NCBI GenBank assembly: GCA_945870575.1
Contig: CAMBSK010000031.1
Location: forward strand, 1 to 23,777
Direction of reading: 5' to 3'
DNA from: Bordetella parapertussis
Lineage (GTDB): Bacteria; Pseudomonadota; Gammaproteobacteria; Burkholderiales; Burkholderiaceae_C
DNA: 23,777 nucleotides
Below the pieces are notes generated by a model. It was not told the DNA's origin and searched no databases. It saw nothing but the letters and a program-made list of their open reading frames with translations. Below are positions 17,379 to 23,104 of this stretch, one piece after another; the stretch's first letter is position 1; each line of letters begins with the position of its first letter. Position numbers and translations under genes: made by a program.

Positions 17379-17394
17379 TGGCATCGAAATTGCA
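17379..17394 (+). promoter_or_regulatory. Sigma-54 promoter for flgA
   Basis: The sequence reads TGGCAT, 5 nt, TTGCA, with GG and GC exactly ten bases apart; only one base differs from the RpoN consensus in the -24 box. Transcription would start near 17405, about 46 nt before the flgA start at 17451. Confidence 0.75.
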
Positions 17395-17440
17395 TCGGGT
17401 ATGGCACTGGCATCAAAAACGTCAAAACTTTCACACCCTT

Positions 17441-17444
17441 GGAG
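17441..17444 (+). promoter_or_regulatory. Ribosome binding site that sets the flgA start
   Basis: GGAG lies 6 nt upstream of a TTG at 17451. The upstream in-frame TTG at 17439 has no such site and overlaps this one, so 17451 is the preferred start. No ATG is available before residue 57. Confidence 0.6.
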
Positions 17445-17450
17445 AACATA

Positions 17451-18230
17451 TTGCAAACACTGTGCCGAACTTCAAAAACAGGTAAGTACACCGGCTTGCT
17501 TGCACTTGGCTGCGCCACAGTGCTGCTGGCCGCCGTCTGGCGCCAAGCCGGTGCGCAAAACTCCCAAGTGCCCAGCCCGGGTTGGCCTTCGCTGGAACTG
17601 GGCGCGCGTCAATTTGTCATGGACACCTACAAACTGGAGTCACCGCTGGTGAGCATTCTTCCCATGGACAGCCGCATCAAAATCCGAACTTGCGACCAGG
17701 ACATCGTGTTTGACCAACCCTATGGCAACAAGCAAAGCGTGCGCGCACGCTGCGCCCAGCCAGTCTGGCAACATTTTGTGATGGTGCAGATCAAAACAGG
17801 CATAGTCGCCCAACTGGCCGCCGCCACCCAAACCACTGCTGTGCTCAAGCAGGTGTGGATTTCCACCCAACCGATCAAACGCGGCACCATGGTGCAGCCC
17901 GGTATGTTCAAAACCATTGAAATCAGCGTTCCTGCGCATGAAACCCGGTTTGTCAGCGATGAGCGCGAACTCACCAACACCGAGTTGCTGCGGGACCTGC
18001 CGGTCAACACACCGATCAAAATGCAGGATTTGAAACAAGCAGCCATGGTCAAACGCGGTCAGCAAGTCATCGTTTCCGTCGGCGGCGAAGGCAAAGGTTT
18101 TTTGATCACGGTCAAAGCCGAAGCCCAGCAGGACGGTCTGCTCGGCGAGCAAATCCGCTTGAAAAACCCCGAATCGGGCCGATCTTTAACTGCAGTGGTC
18201 ACCGGCTTGAACATGGCCAAAGGCCTTTGA
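17451..18230 (+). CDS. flgA: FlgA, P-ring assembly chaperone
   Basis: FlgA is a periplasmic chaperone for FlgI polymerisation. The 259 aa product has a signal peptide (hydrophobic run LLALGCATVLLAAVW, likely cut near AGA-QN). A central region with two Cys follows (IKIRTCDQD, VRARCAQP). The C-terminal SAF/FlgA domain is at about 135-255 (ISTQPIKRGTMVQPGMFKTIE, LRDLPVNTPIKMQDLKQAAMVKRGQQVIV, ITVKAEAQQDGLLGEQIRLKNPESGRSLTAVVTG). The start is TTG, chosen from the GGAG spacing. It is read opposite to the flgB operon from its own sigma-54 promoter. No terminator hairpin was found after it. Confidence 0.95.
   Translation: MQTLCRTSKTGKYTGLLALGCATVLLAAVWRQAGAQNSQVPSPGWPSLELGARQFVMDTYKLESPLVSILPMDSRIKIRTCDQDIVFDQPYGNKQSVRARCAQPVWQHFVMVQIKTGIVAQLAAATQTTAVLKQVWISTQPIKRGTMVQPGMFKTIEISVPAHETRFVSDERELTNTELLRDLPVNTPIKMQDLKQAAMVKRGQQVIVSVGGEGKGFLITVKAEAQQDGLLGEQIRLKNPESGRSLTAVVTGLNMAKGL
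17452..17467 (-). promoter_or_regulatory. Sigma-54 promoter for the LysM-transglycosylase gene, lying over the flgA start
   Basis: On the minus strand the sequence is CGGCAC, 5 nt, TTTGC(A), with GG and GC ten bases apart and one mismatch in the -24 box. Transcription would begin near 17441, about 90 nt before the gene at 17350. The element covers the flgA TTG start codon and first codons. Confidence 0.65.
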
Positions 18231-18237
18231 AACCGTT

Positions 18238-18272
18238 AATGATTCAAAAAAAATGAGTATCAAATGATTCAA
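18238..18272. repeat. Short direct repeat between flgA and flgM
   Basis: AATGATTCAA occurs at 18238-18247 and 18263-18272, 25 bp apart, in an AT-rich stretch; a weaker third match (AATGATTTC) begins near 18295. This 154 bp gap otherwise contains the sigma-28 promoter for flgM. The repeats could be protein-binding sites or chance in AT-rich DNA. Confidence 0.3.
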
Positions 18273-18306
18273 TTACAGTTTTTTCAAGATTTTTCAATGA
18301 TTTCGC

Positions 18307-18333
18307 TCAAGTTCAAGGATATCGAGACGATAC
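18307..18333 (+). promoter_or_regulatory. Sigma-28 (FliA)-type promoter for flgM
   Basis: TCAAGTTC at 18307-18314, an 11 nt spacer and GACGATAC at 18326-18333 match the FliA consensus TAAAGTTT-N11-GCCGATAA at 6/8 and 6/8 with exact spacing. Start is predicted near 18340, about 45 nt before flgM. Sigma-28 driving its own anti-sigma factor is the usual feedback arrangement. Confidence 0.75.
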
Positions 18334-18384
18334 AGTCGATGTCATGCCATAAGGTTTATGTTTTTAAGTTAACAAGGATTCAAA

Positions 18385-18702
18385 ATGTCTGATCCCATCT
18401 CCTCTAGCTCAGCGCGGATTTCAAGTTCCAACTCTGCCAGCCGCACCACGCTGGACAAGTTGAACAATAAATCTGTCGCAGTCAAATCCGACTCAGCCAC
18501 CGAAACCAAAGCGCCCGCCCGGTCGCAAGGAAGCGATACTGTGAATCTCAGCAATGTCAAAGACCGCATCGATGCACAGCCTGACTTCGATCGCGCCAAG
18601 GTCGAATCGATCAAGGCCGCGATACAGCAAGGCAATTACCCGGTGAGCCCGCGTCGCATTGCTGAAAACTTTGTGTCGCTGGAAAAAATGATCCAAGGCT
18701 GA
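18385..18702 (+). CDS. flgM: FlgM, anti-sigma-28 factor
   Basis: FlgM binds FliA (sigma-28) in the cytoplasm until the hook is finished, then is exported, releasing late gene expression. The 105 aa product has a Ser-rich disordered N-terminus and the conserved C-terminal sigma-binding helices (IDAQPDFDRAKVESIKAAIQQGNYPVSPRRIAENFVSLEKMI). AGGA lies 6 nt before the ATG. It is followed 10 bp later by flgN, the usual pair. The sigma-28-type promoter upstream implies autoregulation. Confidence 0.95.
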   Translation: MSDPISSSSARISSSNSASRTTLDKLNNKSVAVKSDSATETKAPARSQGSDTVNLSNVKDRIDAQPDFDRAKVESIKAAIQQGNYPVSPRRIAENFVSLEKMIQG

Positions 18703-18712
18703 GCACACCCAC

Positions 18713-19135
18713 ATGACTGATCACGCCCTGCTTGACGAATCCGGCACGCTACAACTAGCGGATACGCTGGTCGAACAATTGGCGGATTTGCTGGAACGCG
18801 AATTCGAAGCCCTGAAGGCGCAGGATCTGGATCAGTTTGAAATTCTGCTCAGCGGTAAAAACCATTTGCTGTCCGAACTCAGCCGCTTGACCGGCGTGAC
18901 GCAATTGGCCGACGCCGACAAGCTGGGCTCGCACTGGAACGATTTCCGTACTCGCATGCTCAGCTGTCGCGACATGCACCGGCGCAATGAAATCCTCATC
19001 ATGCGCAAACTCGACGCCATCCGTGGCGCACTAGAAAGCCTGAATGTGCACGATCCGGCAAGCCCGGTCGAGGTCTACGACCGCTTAGGTCAAATCAAAC
19101 GCATACGCCGTTTAAGAAGCTTTACCGAAGTCTGA
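18713..19135 (+). CDS. flgN: FlgN, export chaperone for FlgK and FlgL
   Basis: FlgN is the cytoplasmic chaperone that delivers FlgK and FlgL to the export gate. The 140 aa product is mostly helical (LVEQLADLLEREFEALKAQDLDQFEILLSGKNHLLSELSRLTG), with the family's basic C-terminal end (YDRLGQIKRIRRLRSF). Identification rests on weak sequence motifs plus its position 10 bp after flgM. Its last 24 nt overlap the 3' end of the convergent FlhB-C paralogue. Confidence 0.88.
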   Translation: MTDHALLDESGTLQLADTLVEQLADLLEREFEALKAQDLDQFEILLSGKNHLLSELSRLTGVTQLADADKLGSHWNDFRTRMLSCRDMHRRNEILIMRKLDAIRGALESLNVHDPASPVEVYDRLGQIKRIRRLRSFTEV

Positions 19136-19429
19136 AGCTTTGGCAGGCTGCTGCGGCAGCTCTTTTTCATCGCCGGGCTGCATACCTTTGAGCCAATACA
19201 CCCACGACAAAATCACCGCCACAGCGGTATACATATCCTGGGTGATTTCTTCCCCCACCTCGAGCTTGCTCAGCAAGGCCAGCAGCTGCGGGTCTTCGGC
19301 CACATAAATGCCCTGACGCTTGGCCTCTCCAATGATGCGTTGCGCCAGTTCGGCCTGCCCCTTGGCCACCACGCGAGGGGTTTTACGCTGTCCGTATTCA
19401 AGGGCAATGGCTTCAAAAGGGGTTTTCAT
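19112..19429 (-). CDS. FlhB C-terminal-domain paralogue (FlhX/HP1575-type export switch)
   Basis: The 105 aa product matches only the cytoplasmic C-terminal domain of FlhB/EscU: FEAIALEYGQRKTPRVVAKGQAELAQRIIGEAKRQGIYVAEDPQLLALLSKLEVGEEITQDMYTAVAVILSWVYWLKG-type segments are recognisable by eye. The membrane part and the NPTH autocleavage motif are missing; the sequence starts where the fragment after cleavage would. Such stand-alone copies can substitute for the FlhB C-terminal domain in Helicobacter (HP1575). It starts 13 bp after the FliK-family gene, so ruler and switch partner are co-transcribed. Start: ATG at 19429; the longer reading to 19516 runs into the FliK-family gene. The C-terminal end holds the repeat KAS-DFG-KAS. 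Confidence 0.85.
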   Translation of the reverse strand: MKTPFEAIALEYGQRKTPRVVAKGQAELAQRIIGEAKRQGIYVAEDPQLLALLSKLEVGEEITQDMYTAVAVILSWVYWLKGMQPGDEKELPQQPAKASDFGKAS

Positions 19430-19442
19430 GGGCGTCCTCTGT

Positions 19443-20579
19443 TCAAGCCCGTGTATCGACCACTGAGCCGCGGGTGCCCGAGGATTCCACCGCCCGCGCC
19501 AAAGGCCTGGGTGCATGAAAGATCTGAAACGATTGCAGATTCAAACCGGCGGCTCCCAACTCCAGCCCTAAATCGGCGGCGCGCTGGCGCGCCATCTCAG
19601 CCACATCCCCGCGCAAGGCCCACATCACCAGATCAACACCAGTGCTCTGGCTGATGGTGGTGTTGAGCCAGATTTCACCCAGCGTACGGCTGCGCGAATG
19701 GATATCCACCGTCAAAGGCGGTTCCTCCTGATTGGGTTTGCGCGCAGGTTTTTGAAAATGCAAATCGACCGGTTCATGATCCACAAAGGGCAGCGCGATA
19801 TGCAAAGACAACTCGCCATTGACCCATTTTTGTGCGCTTTGCGCCTGCGCTGCTTCGAGTTCGCGGGCCGCTGATTCCAGTTCGCGGCGGCCTTCTTTGA
19901 TCACGCCTTCGAGGGTTTCCTGTTGAAGCCTTCCCAGGATTTGCCGGATCAGGGATTTCGGATCGTCTTCGCCGGTCAGTCCTTGCGACAACAGGTTTTC
20001 CACACTGCGCGCCTGCCCGCCCACCAGGCGCTTGAGCGTCATTGGATTGATTTGCGCCATGGAACTTCGTAGCTGCAACAAACGTCTGACCAGATCGGAC
20101 ACTTCACTTTGACTGCCCCAGGAAGTGAGCGCCGGGTTATTGAGCAGACGGGAAAAACTCTCGAAACCGCCGGGCTGTGTCAACAGCAAACCCAGGTTGG
20201 TGTTGAGCGAAGACTGCAAGGGGCTGTTGAGCCCGGCGGGGTTGTTCATACCAAAGCCGGCAGTGGCCGCATTGGCACCGGGCGTTTGCCCGTTAGCGTA
20301 GGCCTGAATTAAAAAACCCCAACTGCCTGCGCCGTTGTTGCTGACACGCAAAAACGGTTTGTCGCCGTCTTTCAGCACCCAGCCGTTAGGCAAATCAAAG
20401 GAAAATTCTTTGAGCCATAAACGCACCCGCTGGTCCCGCACCTCGGCCACGGCCTGCACGATTTGTCCGTCGCGCAAACCCAATTGCTGCGCCACCGGGG
20501 TCTGTACCCAGAGGTTGCGCATCTCCTGTTGCACCGGAGAAACGCGGGTGGCGGCGGAAACAATATCTGGACCGAGCAT
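19443..20579 (-). CDS. FliK-family hook-length control protein
   Basis: The 378 aa product ends in a FliK C-terminal (Flg_hook) domain at about 285-365 (LTVDIHSRSRTLGEIWLNTTI, VDLVMWALRGDVAEMARQRAADLGLELGAAGLNLQSFQIF). The rest is less conserved: an N-terminal beta-like part to about 90, a Gly/Asn/Ala-rich linker, and a helical part (LVRRLLQLRSSMAQINPMTLKRLV to LESAARELEAAQ). FliK senses hook length and flips FlhB specificity, and the next gene is an FlhB-C paralogue. It could be the only FliK or a second copy; canonical fliK usually lies with fliE-fliJ, outside this window. AAGGA 8 nt upstream supports the ATG. Confidence 0.8.
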   Translation of the reverse strand: MLGPDIVSAATRVSPVQQEMRNLWVQTPVAQQLGLRDGQIVQAVAEVRDQRVRLWLKEFSFDLPNGWVLKDGDKPFLRVSNNGAGSWGFLIQAYANGQTPGANAATAGFGMNNPAGLNSPLQSSLNTNLGLLLTQPGGFESFSRLLNNPALTSWGSQSEVSDLVRRLLQLRSSMAQINPMTLKRLVGGQARSVENLLSQGLTGEDDPKSLIRQILGRLQQETLEGVIKEGRRELESAARELEAAQAQSAQKWVNGELSLHIALPFVDHEPVDLHFQKPARKPNQEEPPLTVDIHSRSRTLGEIWLNTTISQSTGVDLVMWALRGDVAEMARQRAADLGLELGAAGLNLQSFQIFHAPRPLARAVESSGTRGSVVDTRA

Positions 20580-20618
20580 GGGCCATGTCCTTGCAGGTCG
20601 CCCGGGGGCAACGGTAAT

Positions 20619-21290
20619 TCAGGGGAAACGCACCCAACTGCGTTTGCCATCCTGCACCGGTTGATTGTGCCCTGAGCTGTGGGCTACCGCTCCGCCGCCG
20701 CCGGTCGGGACTGCCGGGGTAGCGACAGGTGTGAACTGGGGCGACGGGCTGTTCACCGCCATCACAGTGGCCACTTCTGTAGGACTGCCGGCTATCACCG
20801 GTGGCAACAGTTTTTTGGCCAGCTCCAGCGGATCCGGCAAAGACAGGGTGGAACCAGGGATCATGTTTTTCGGATTACCTTTAGTGAATGCCTTGGGATT
20901 GTTTTGCACCAGCGCGTCGCGCAATATGTCGCTGCGCAGCGGTGTGCTGCCATAAAACTTCTGCAACACCTTATCTACCGTGTCACCCTGCTTGGTTTTG
21001 TAGTTGCCGAACTCAGGCAATCCGCCCAGGTCTTTTTGCGGCAGCGGCTTGGCCGGCGGCAACTGAACGCCTTTGACTTCGCTTTTCACGGTGGCTACGC
21101 TTTTGACGGCTTTTTTCACCGGATCGCTTTTGGCGTTATCAGCCGATGCGGGCAACTCCAAGTCATTTAAGGTTTTAGGCAGCTCCAGCGGCGGTTGTTG
21201 CTTGAGGGACTCGTTGGCAAGCACGGTACTGGTCAGGCCGCTTAACAACAGCAAACCAGCCAGGTAACAAGTGGTTTTGGACAACAACAT
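20619..21290 (-). CDS. LysM/FimV-like periplasmic protein in the flgP-flgT operon
   Basis: The 223 aa product has a Sec signal peptide (MLLSKTTCYLAGLLLLSGLTSTVLA, cut before NES), a Lys/Pro-rich linker, a LysM-like domain at about 96-151 and a Pro/Ser/Gly-rich tail. The LysM-like domain reads NYKTKQGDTVDKVLQKFYGS through NPKAFTKGNPKNMIPGSTLSLP and resembles the FimV N-terminal LysM region. It should bind peptidoglycan in the periplasm. Start: the ATG at 21290 has a perfect AAGGAG at 21296-21301; a TTG at 21308 has none. It lies 18 bp after flgT, in the place where Vibrio-type loci may carry flgO, and could anchor the outer flagellar ring to the wall (inference). Confidence 0.75.
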   Translation of the reverse strand: MLLSKTTCYLAGLLLLSGLTSTVLANESLKQQPPLELPKTLNDLELPASADNAKSDPVKKAVKSVATVKSEVKGVQLPPAKPLPQKDLGGLPEFGNYKTKQGDTVDKVLQKFYGSTPLRSDILRDALVQNNPKAFTKGNPKNMIPGSTLSLPDPLELAKKLLPPVIAGSPTEVATVMAVNSPSPQFTPVATPAVPTGGGGAVAHSSGHNQPVQDGKRSWVRFP

Positions 21291-21308
21291 AGCGGCTCCT
21301 TCAGGCAA

Positions 21309-22361
21309 TCAAGGTATTTGGGGAATGGCAATCCACTGGGATTGGCTGGTGATTTTGGCCGTTGATTTGACCTTGAGTTCAGCATAATATTCGCTGACAG
21401 ACACAACCTCACCCATGGCCAGGCTGTCAAAGGCGCGCGGTTCAAGCGCGCGCGAAGGCAGTTGCAGCTTGTCGGTCAAGACCATGTACATGCCGGGCTT
21501 GACGCCGCTGTTGCTGCCACCGGCAATGCGCACCGATTCGCTTCTGACCTTAATCACTTCAAATTGCGGCACACGACAGGACAAGACGCGTTCCATGCCT
21601 GTGACAAAGCCTTTTACGCTGGCTTGAATCTGAGCCAGCACCACCGCGTCCAAAGGCTTGGGTGAGTTGGAAACCAGACGCGACTGATTGACAGTGATTT
21701 TCTGTTCGGCCTGGTAAATGCCCTGAGACTGGTGGCGTGACAGCAATTCCCAGCGGATGTCATAAGTGATGGATTCACCGCTGCTGTCACGGCTCGGTGC
21801 CAGGGTCAGCTTGAGTTGCCAGGGGACAGTTTGTTCGCCCTGCCCCATCAGTTTTTGTTCGTAGGTATCGCTCAAGGGCTTGCGTTCATTCAAGCGCCAG
21901 TGGCTCGCTTGCTTGCTCAACAACGCTGTATGTTTTCTGAGCTGCTGCTCGAGCATTTGCGCTTCCCACTGGGAACCGGCCGGTATGTTGACCAGCTGCG
22001 AATCCCACAGCATCTGGTGCCAAGCTACCGGTTGACCGGCGGTTTTGCAGCCGTCGACCGGGATGTTTTTGCTGTCCATTTGCACACCAGAGGCCTTGGG
22101 TTGACCCTCTATGTCGCGGCCGTAGGCCATGACGCGTATGCCGCGCACTTCCATGCCGGTGACAAAACTGCTGGCTTCGCGCAATACACCGTGACCGTCG
22201 ATGAAAGCACTGGCACGCACTTGTGTGGGACCTTCCATGGCACGCACCACCAGCGCCTGACGAATGGCCTCGAGCCGGTCTTCGGCGTTCAGCGGTTCAG
22301 ACAACACAGCAGCGGCTGAACACAGGCTCAGGCAGCCGAGAAAAAGGGCACGCAGTTTCAT
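21309..22361 (-). CDS. flgT: FlgT-like flagellar assembly protein (H-ring component)
   Basis: FlgT in Vibrio is a periplasmic protein that forms the H ring around the basal body and stabilises MotX/MotY. The 350 aa product begins with a signal peptide (LRALFLGCLSLCSAAAVLS). The FlgT N-domain pattern follows (AIRQALVVRAMEGPTQVRASAFIDGHGVLREASSFVTGMEVRGIRVMAYGRD), then a long middle part, then a C-terminal beta domain (SVRIAGGSNSGVKPGMYMVLTDKLQ, SLAMGEVVSVSEYYAELKV). Assignment is by pattern and by the adjacent FlgP-like lipoprotein 20 bp upstream. The ribosome site is weak. Confidence 0.75.
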   Translation of the reverse strand: MKLRALFLGCLSLCSAAAVLSEPLNAEDRLEAIRQALVVRAMEGPTQVRASAFIDGHGVLREASSFVTGMEVRGIRVMAYGRDIEGQPKASGVQMDSKNIPVDGCKTAGQPVAWHQMLWDSQLVNIPAGSQWEAQMLEQQLRKHTALLSKQASHWRLNERKPLSDTYEQKLMGQGEQTVPWQLKLTLAPSRDSSGESITYDIRWELLSRHQSQGIYQAEQKITVNQSRLVSNSPKPLDAVVLAQIQASVKGFVTGMERVLSCRVPQFEVIKVRSESVRIAGGSNSGVKPGMYMVLTDKLQLPSRALEPRAFDSLAMGEVVSVSEYYAELKVKSTAKITSQSQWIAIPQIP

Positions 22362-22381
22362 CTAAGACTTTAGGTAGAGGA

Positions 22382-22927
22382 TCAACGGTTACCGCGTGTG
22401 GCGATTTGCGTCAAATACAGCATGCGCAAATCCTGCACCGCATTGCGGTCCAGCGACAAAGTAGTCTCATACGTGTCGTCACCAACCGGCGTGATACTGA
22501 CCAGCGTAGCGCCGTAAATCACACCTTCGACACGGGTGCGGAAGGTGTCGTTCAACACCGTCATGTCAGCCACGGTGGTGCTGGCGTCCAACTGCTGACC
22601 GTAAACCTGTTCGGTCAAAGCACGGTAAGCATCAAGCTTGGAAGCGCGGATGGCAAGCAAACGTTGCTGTGCAGCGTTCTTGTGGTTTTGAATGCTGATG
22701 ACGGCGTAACCGGTGGCCACCATGTTTTCCTTGCGCTCGAGCATGGGCGTGATCATGGAAGCAGGCGCGGGCTCAGTGGCATTGCTGGTCGCTGCTCTGC
22801 CCGGGGCCACAGGCGCAGGTGCAGCCAAGGTGACGACAGGTGCAGGTCCGGCGACTGAGGGGCGCATGGACTCGCAAGCACTCAACGAGGCCAGCGCAAC
22901 AAGGGTCAAAGTCAAACGGTACAACAT
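22382..22927 (-). CDS. flgP: FlgP-like/LPP20-family outer-membrane lipoprotein
   Basis: FlgP is an outer-membrane lipoprotein that builds rings around the flagellum base in Vibrio and Campylobacter. The 181 aa product has a lipoprotein signal (LTLVALASLSAC, Cys18), an Ala/Pro-rich linker and the LPP20/FlgP core. The core reads LLAIRASKLDAYRALTEQVYGQQLDASTTVADMTVLNDTFRTRVEGVIYGATLVSITPVGDDTYETTLSLD-type, recognisable in segments (AIRASKLDAYRALTEQVYG, TVADM, RTRVEGVIYGA). GAGG about 8 nt upstream supports the ATG. It is the first gene of a minus-strand run with the flgT, LysM, FliK-like and FlhB-C genes, behind a candidate sigma-28 promoter. Confidence 0.8.
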   Translation of the reverse strand: MLYRLTLTLVALASLSACESMRPSVAGPAPVVTLAAPAPVAPGRAATSNATEPAPASMITPMLERKENMVATGYAVISIQNHKNAAQQRLLAIRASKLDAYRALTEQVYGQQLDASTTVADMTVLNDTFRTRVEGVIYGATLVSITPVGDDTYETTLSLDRNAVQDLRMLYLTQIATRGNR

Positions 22928-23002
22928 GGTGATTTCCTCTCAATATGGAGCAGGTGCTGCCCGGCTCATCCAGACACACCTGCTTCAAGGGGTACATGCG
23001 AA

Positions 23003-23029
23003 GAATCGACCGCTTGGACGGGTTCTTTA
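23003..23029 (-). promoter_or_regulatory. Candidate sigma-28 (FliA)-type promoter for the flgP operon
   Basis: On the minus strand: TAAA, exactly 15 nt, then GTCGATTC. The FliA consensus is TAAA-N15-GCCGATAA; the -35 core is perfect and the -10 matches at 5/8, sharing CGATTC with the fliD promoter. It would start near 22996, about 69 nt before flgP. A weak sigma-54-like GG-N10-GC pair overlaps it but lacks the rest of that consensus. Confidence 0.5.
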
Positions 23030-23063
23030 AAAACTAATACGCTTGAGTGTCGAGTACTTTTGA

Positions 23064-23077
23064 CGGCTTGTCAGCCG
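23064..23077. other. Small hairpin upstream of the sigma-54 activator gene
   Basis: CGGCT-TGTC-AGCCG forms a perfect 5 bp stem with a 4 nt loop, 27 bp before the activator start. It may be an operator or an RNA structure. The 177 bp gap between flgP and the activator otherwise holds the candidate sigma-28 promoter; no convincing sigma-70 promoter for the activator was recognised. Confidence 0.25.
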
Positions 23078-23104
23078 GGCTGCATCAGCGACAATTGAAA
23101 CTGC

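Noticed and set aside
17351..17518. N-terminal extension of the LysM-transglycosylase to 17518
   Set aside because: It would overlap the flgA signal peptide and both sigma-54 promoters, and the added residues do not look like a signal peptide or domain. ATG at 17350 is preferred.
22996..23012. Sigma-54-like GG-N10-GC pair upstream of flgP
   Set aside because: Only the invariant dinucleotides match; the GGCAC and TTTGC parts are absent. The overlapping sigma-28 pattern fits better.
23015..23040. Sigma-70 promoter for the activator (TTGGAC, 15 nt, TAATAC)
   Set aside because: Spacing is too short and both boxes are imperfect; not better than chance.
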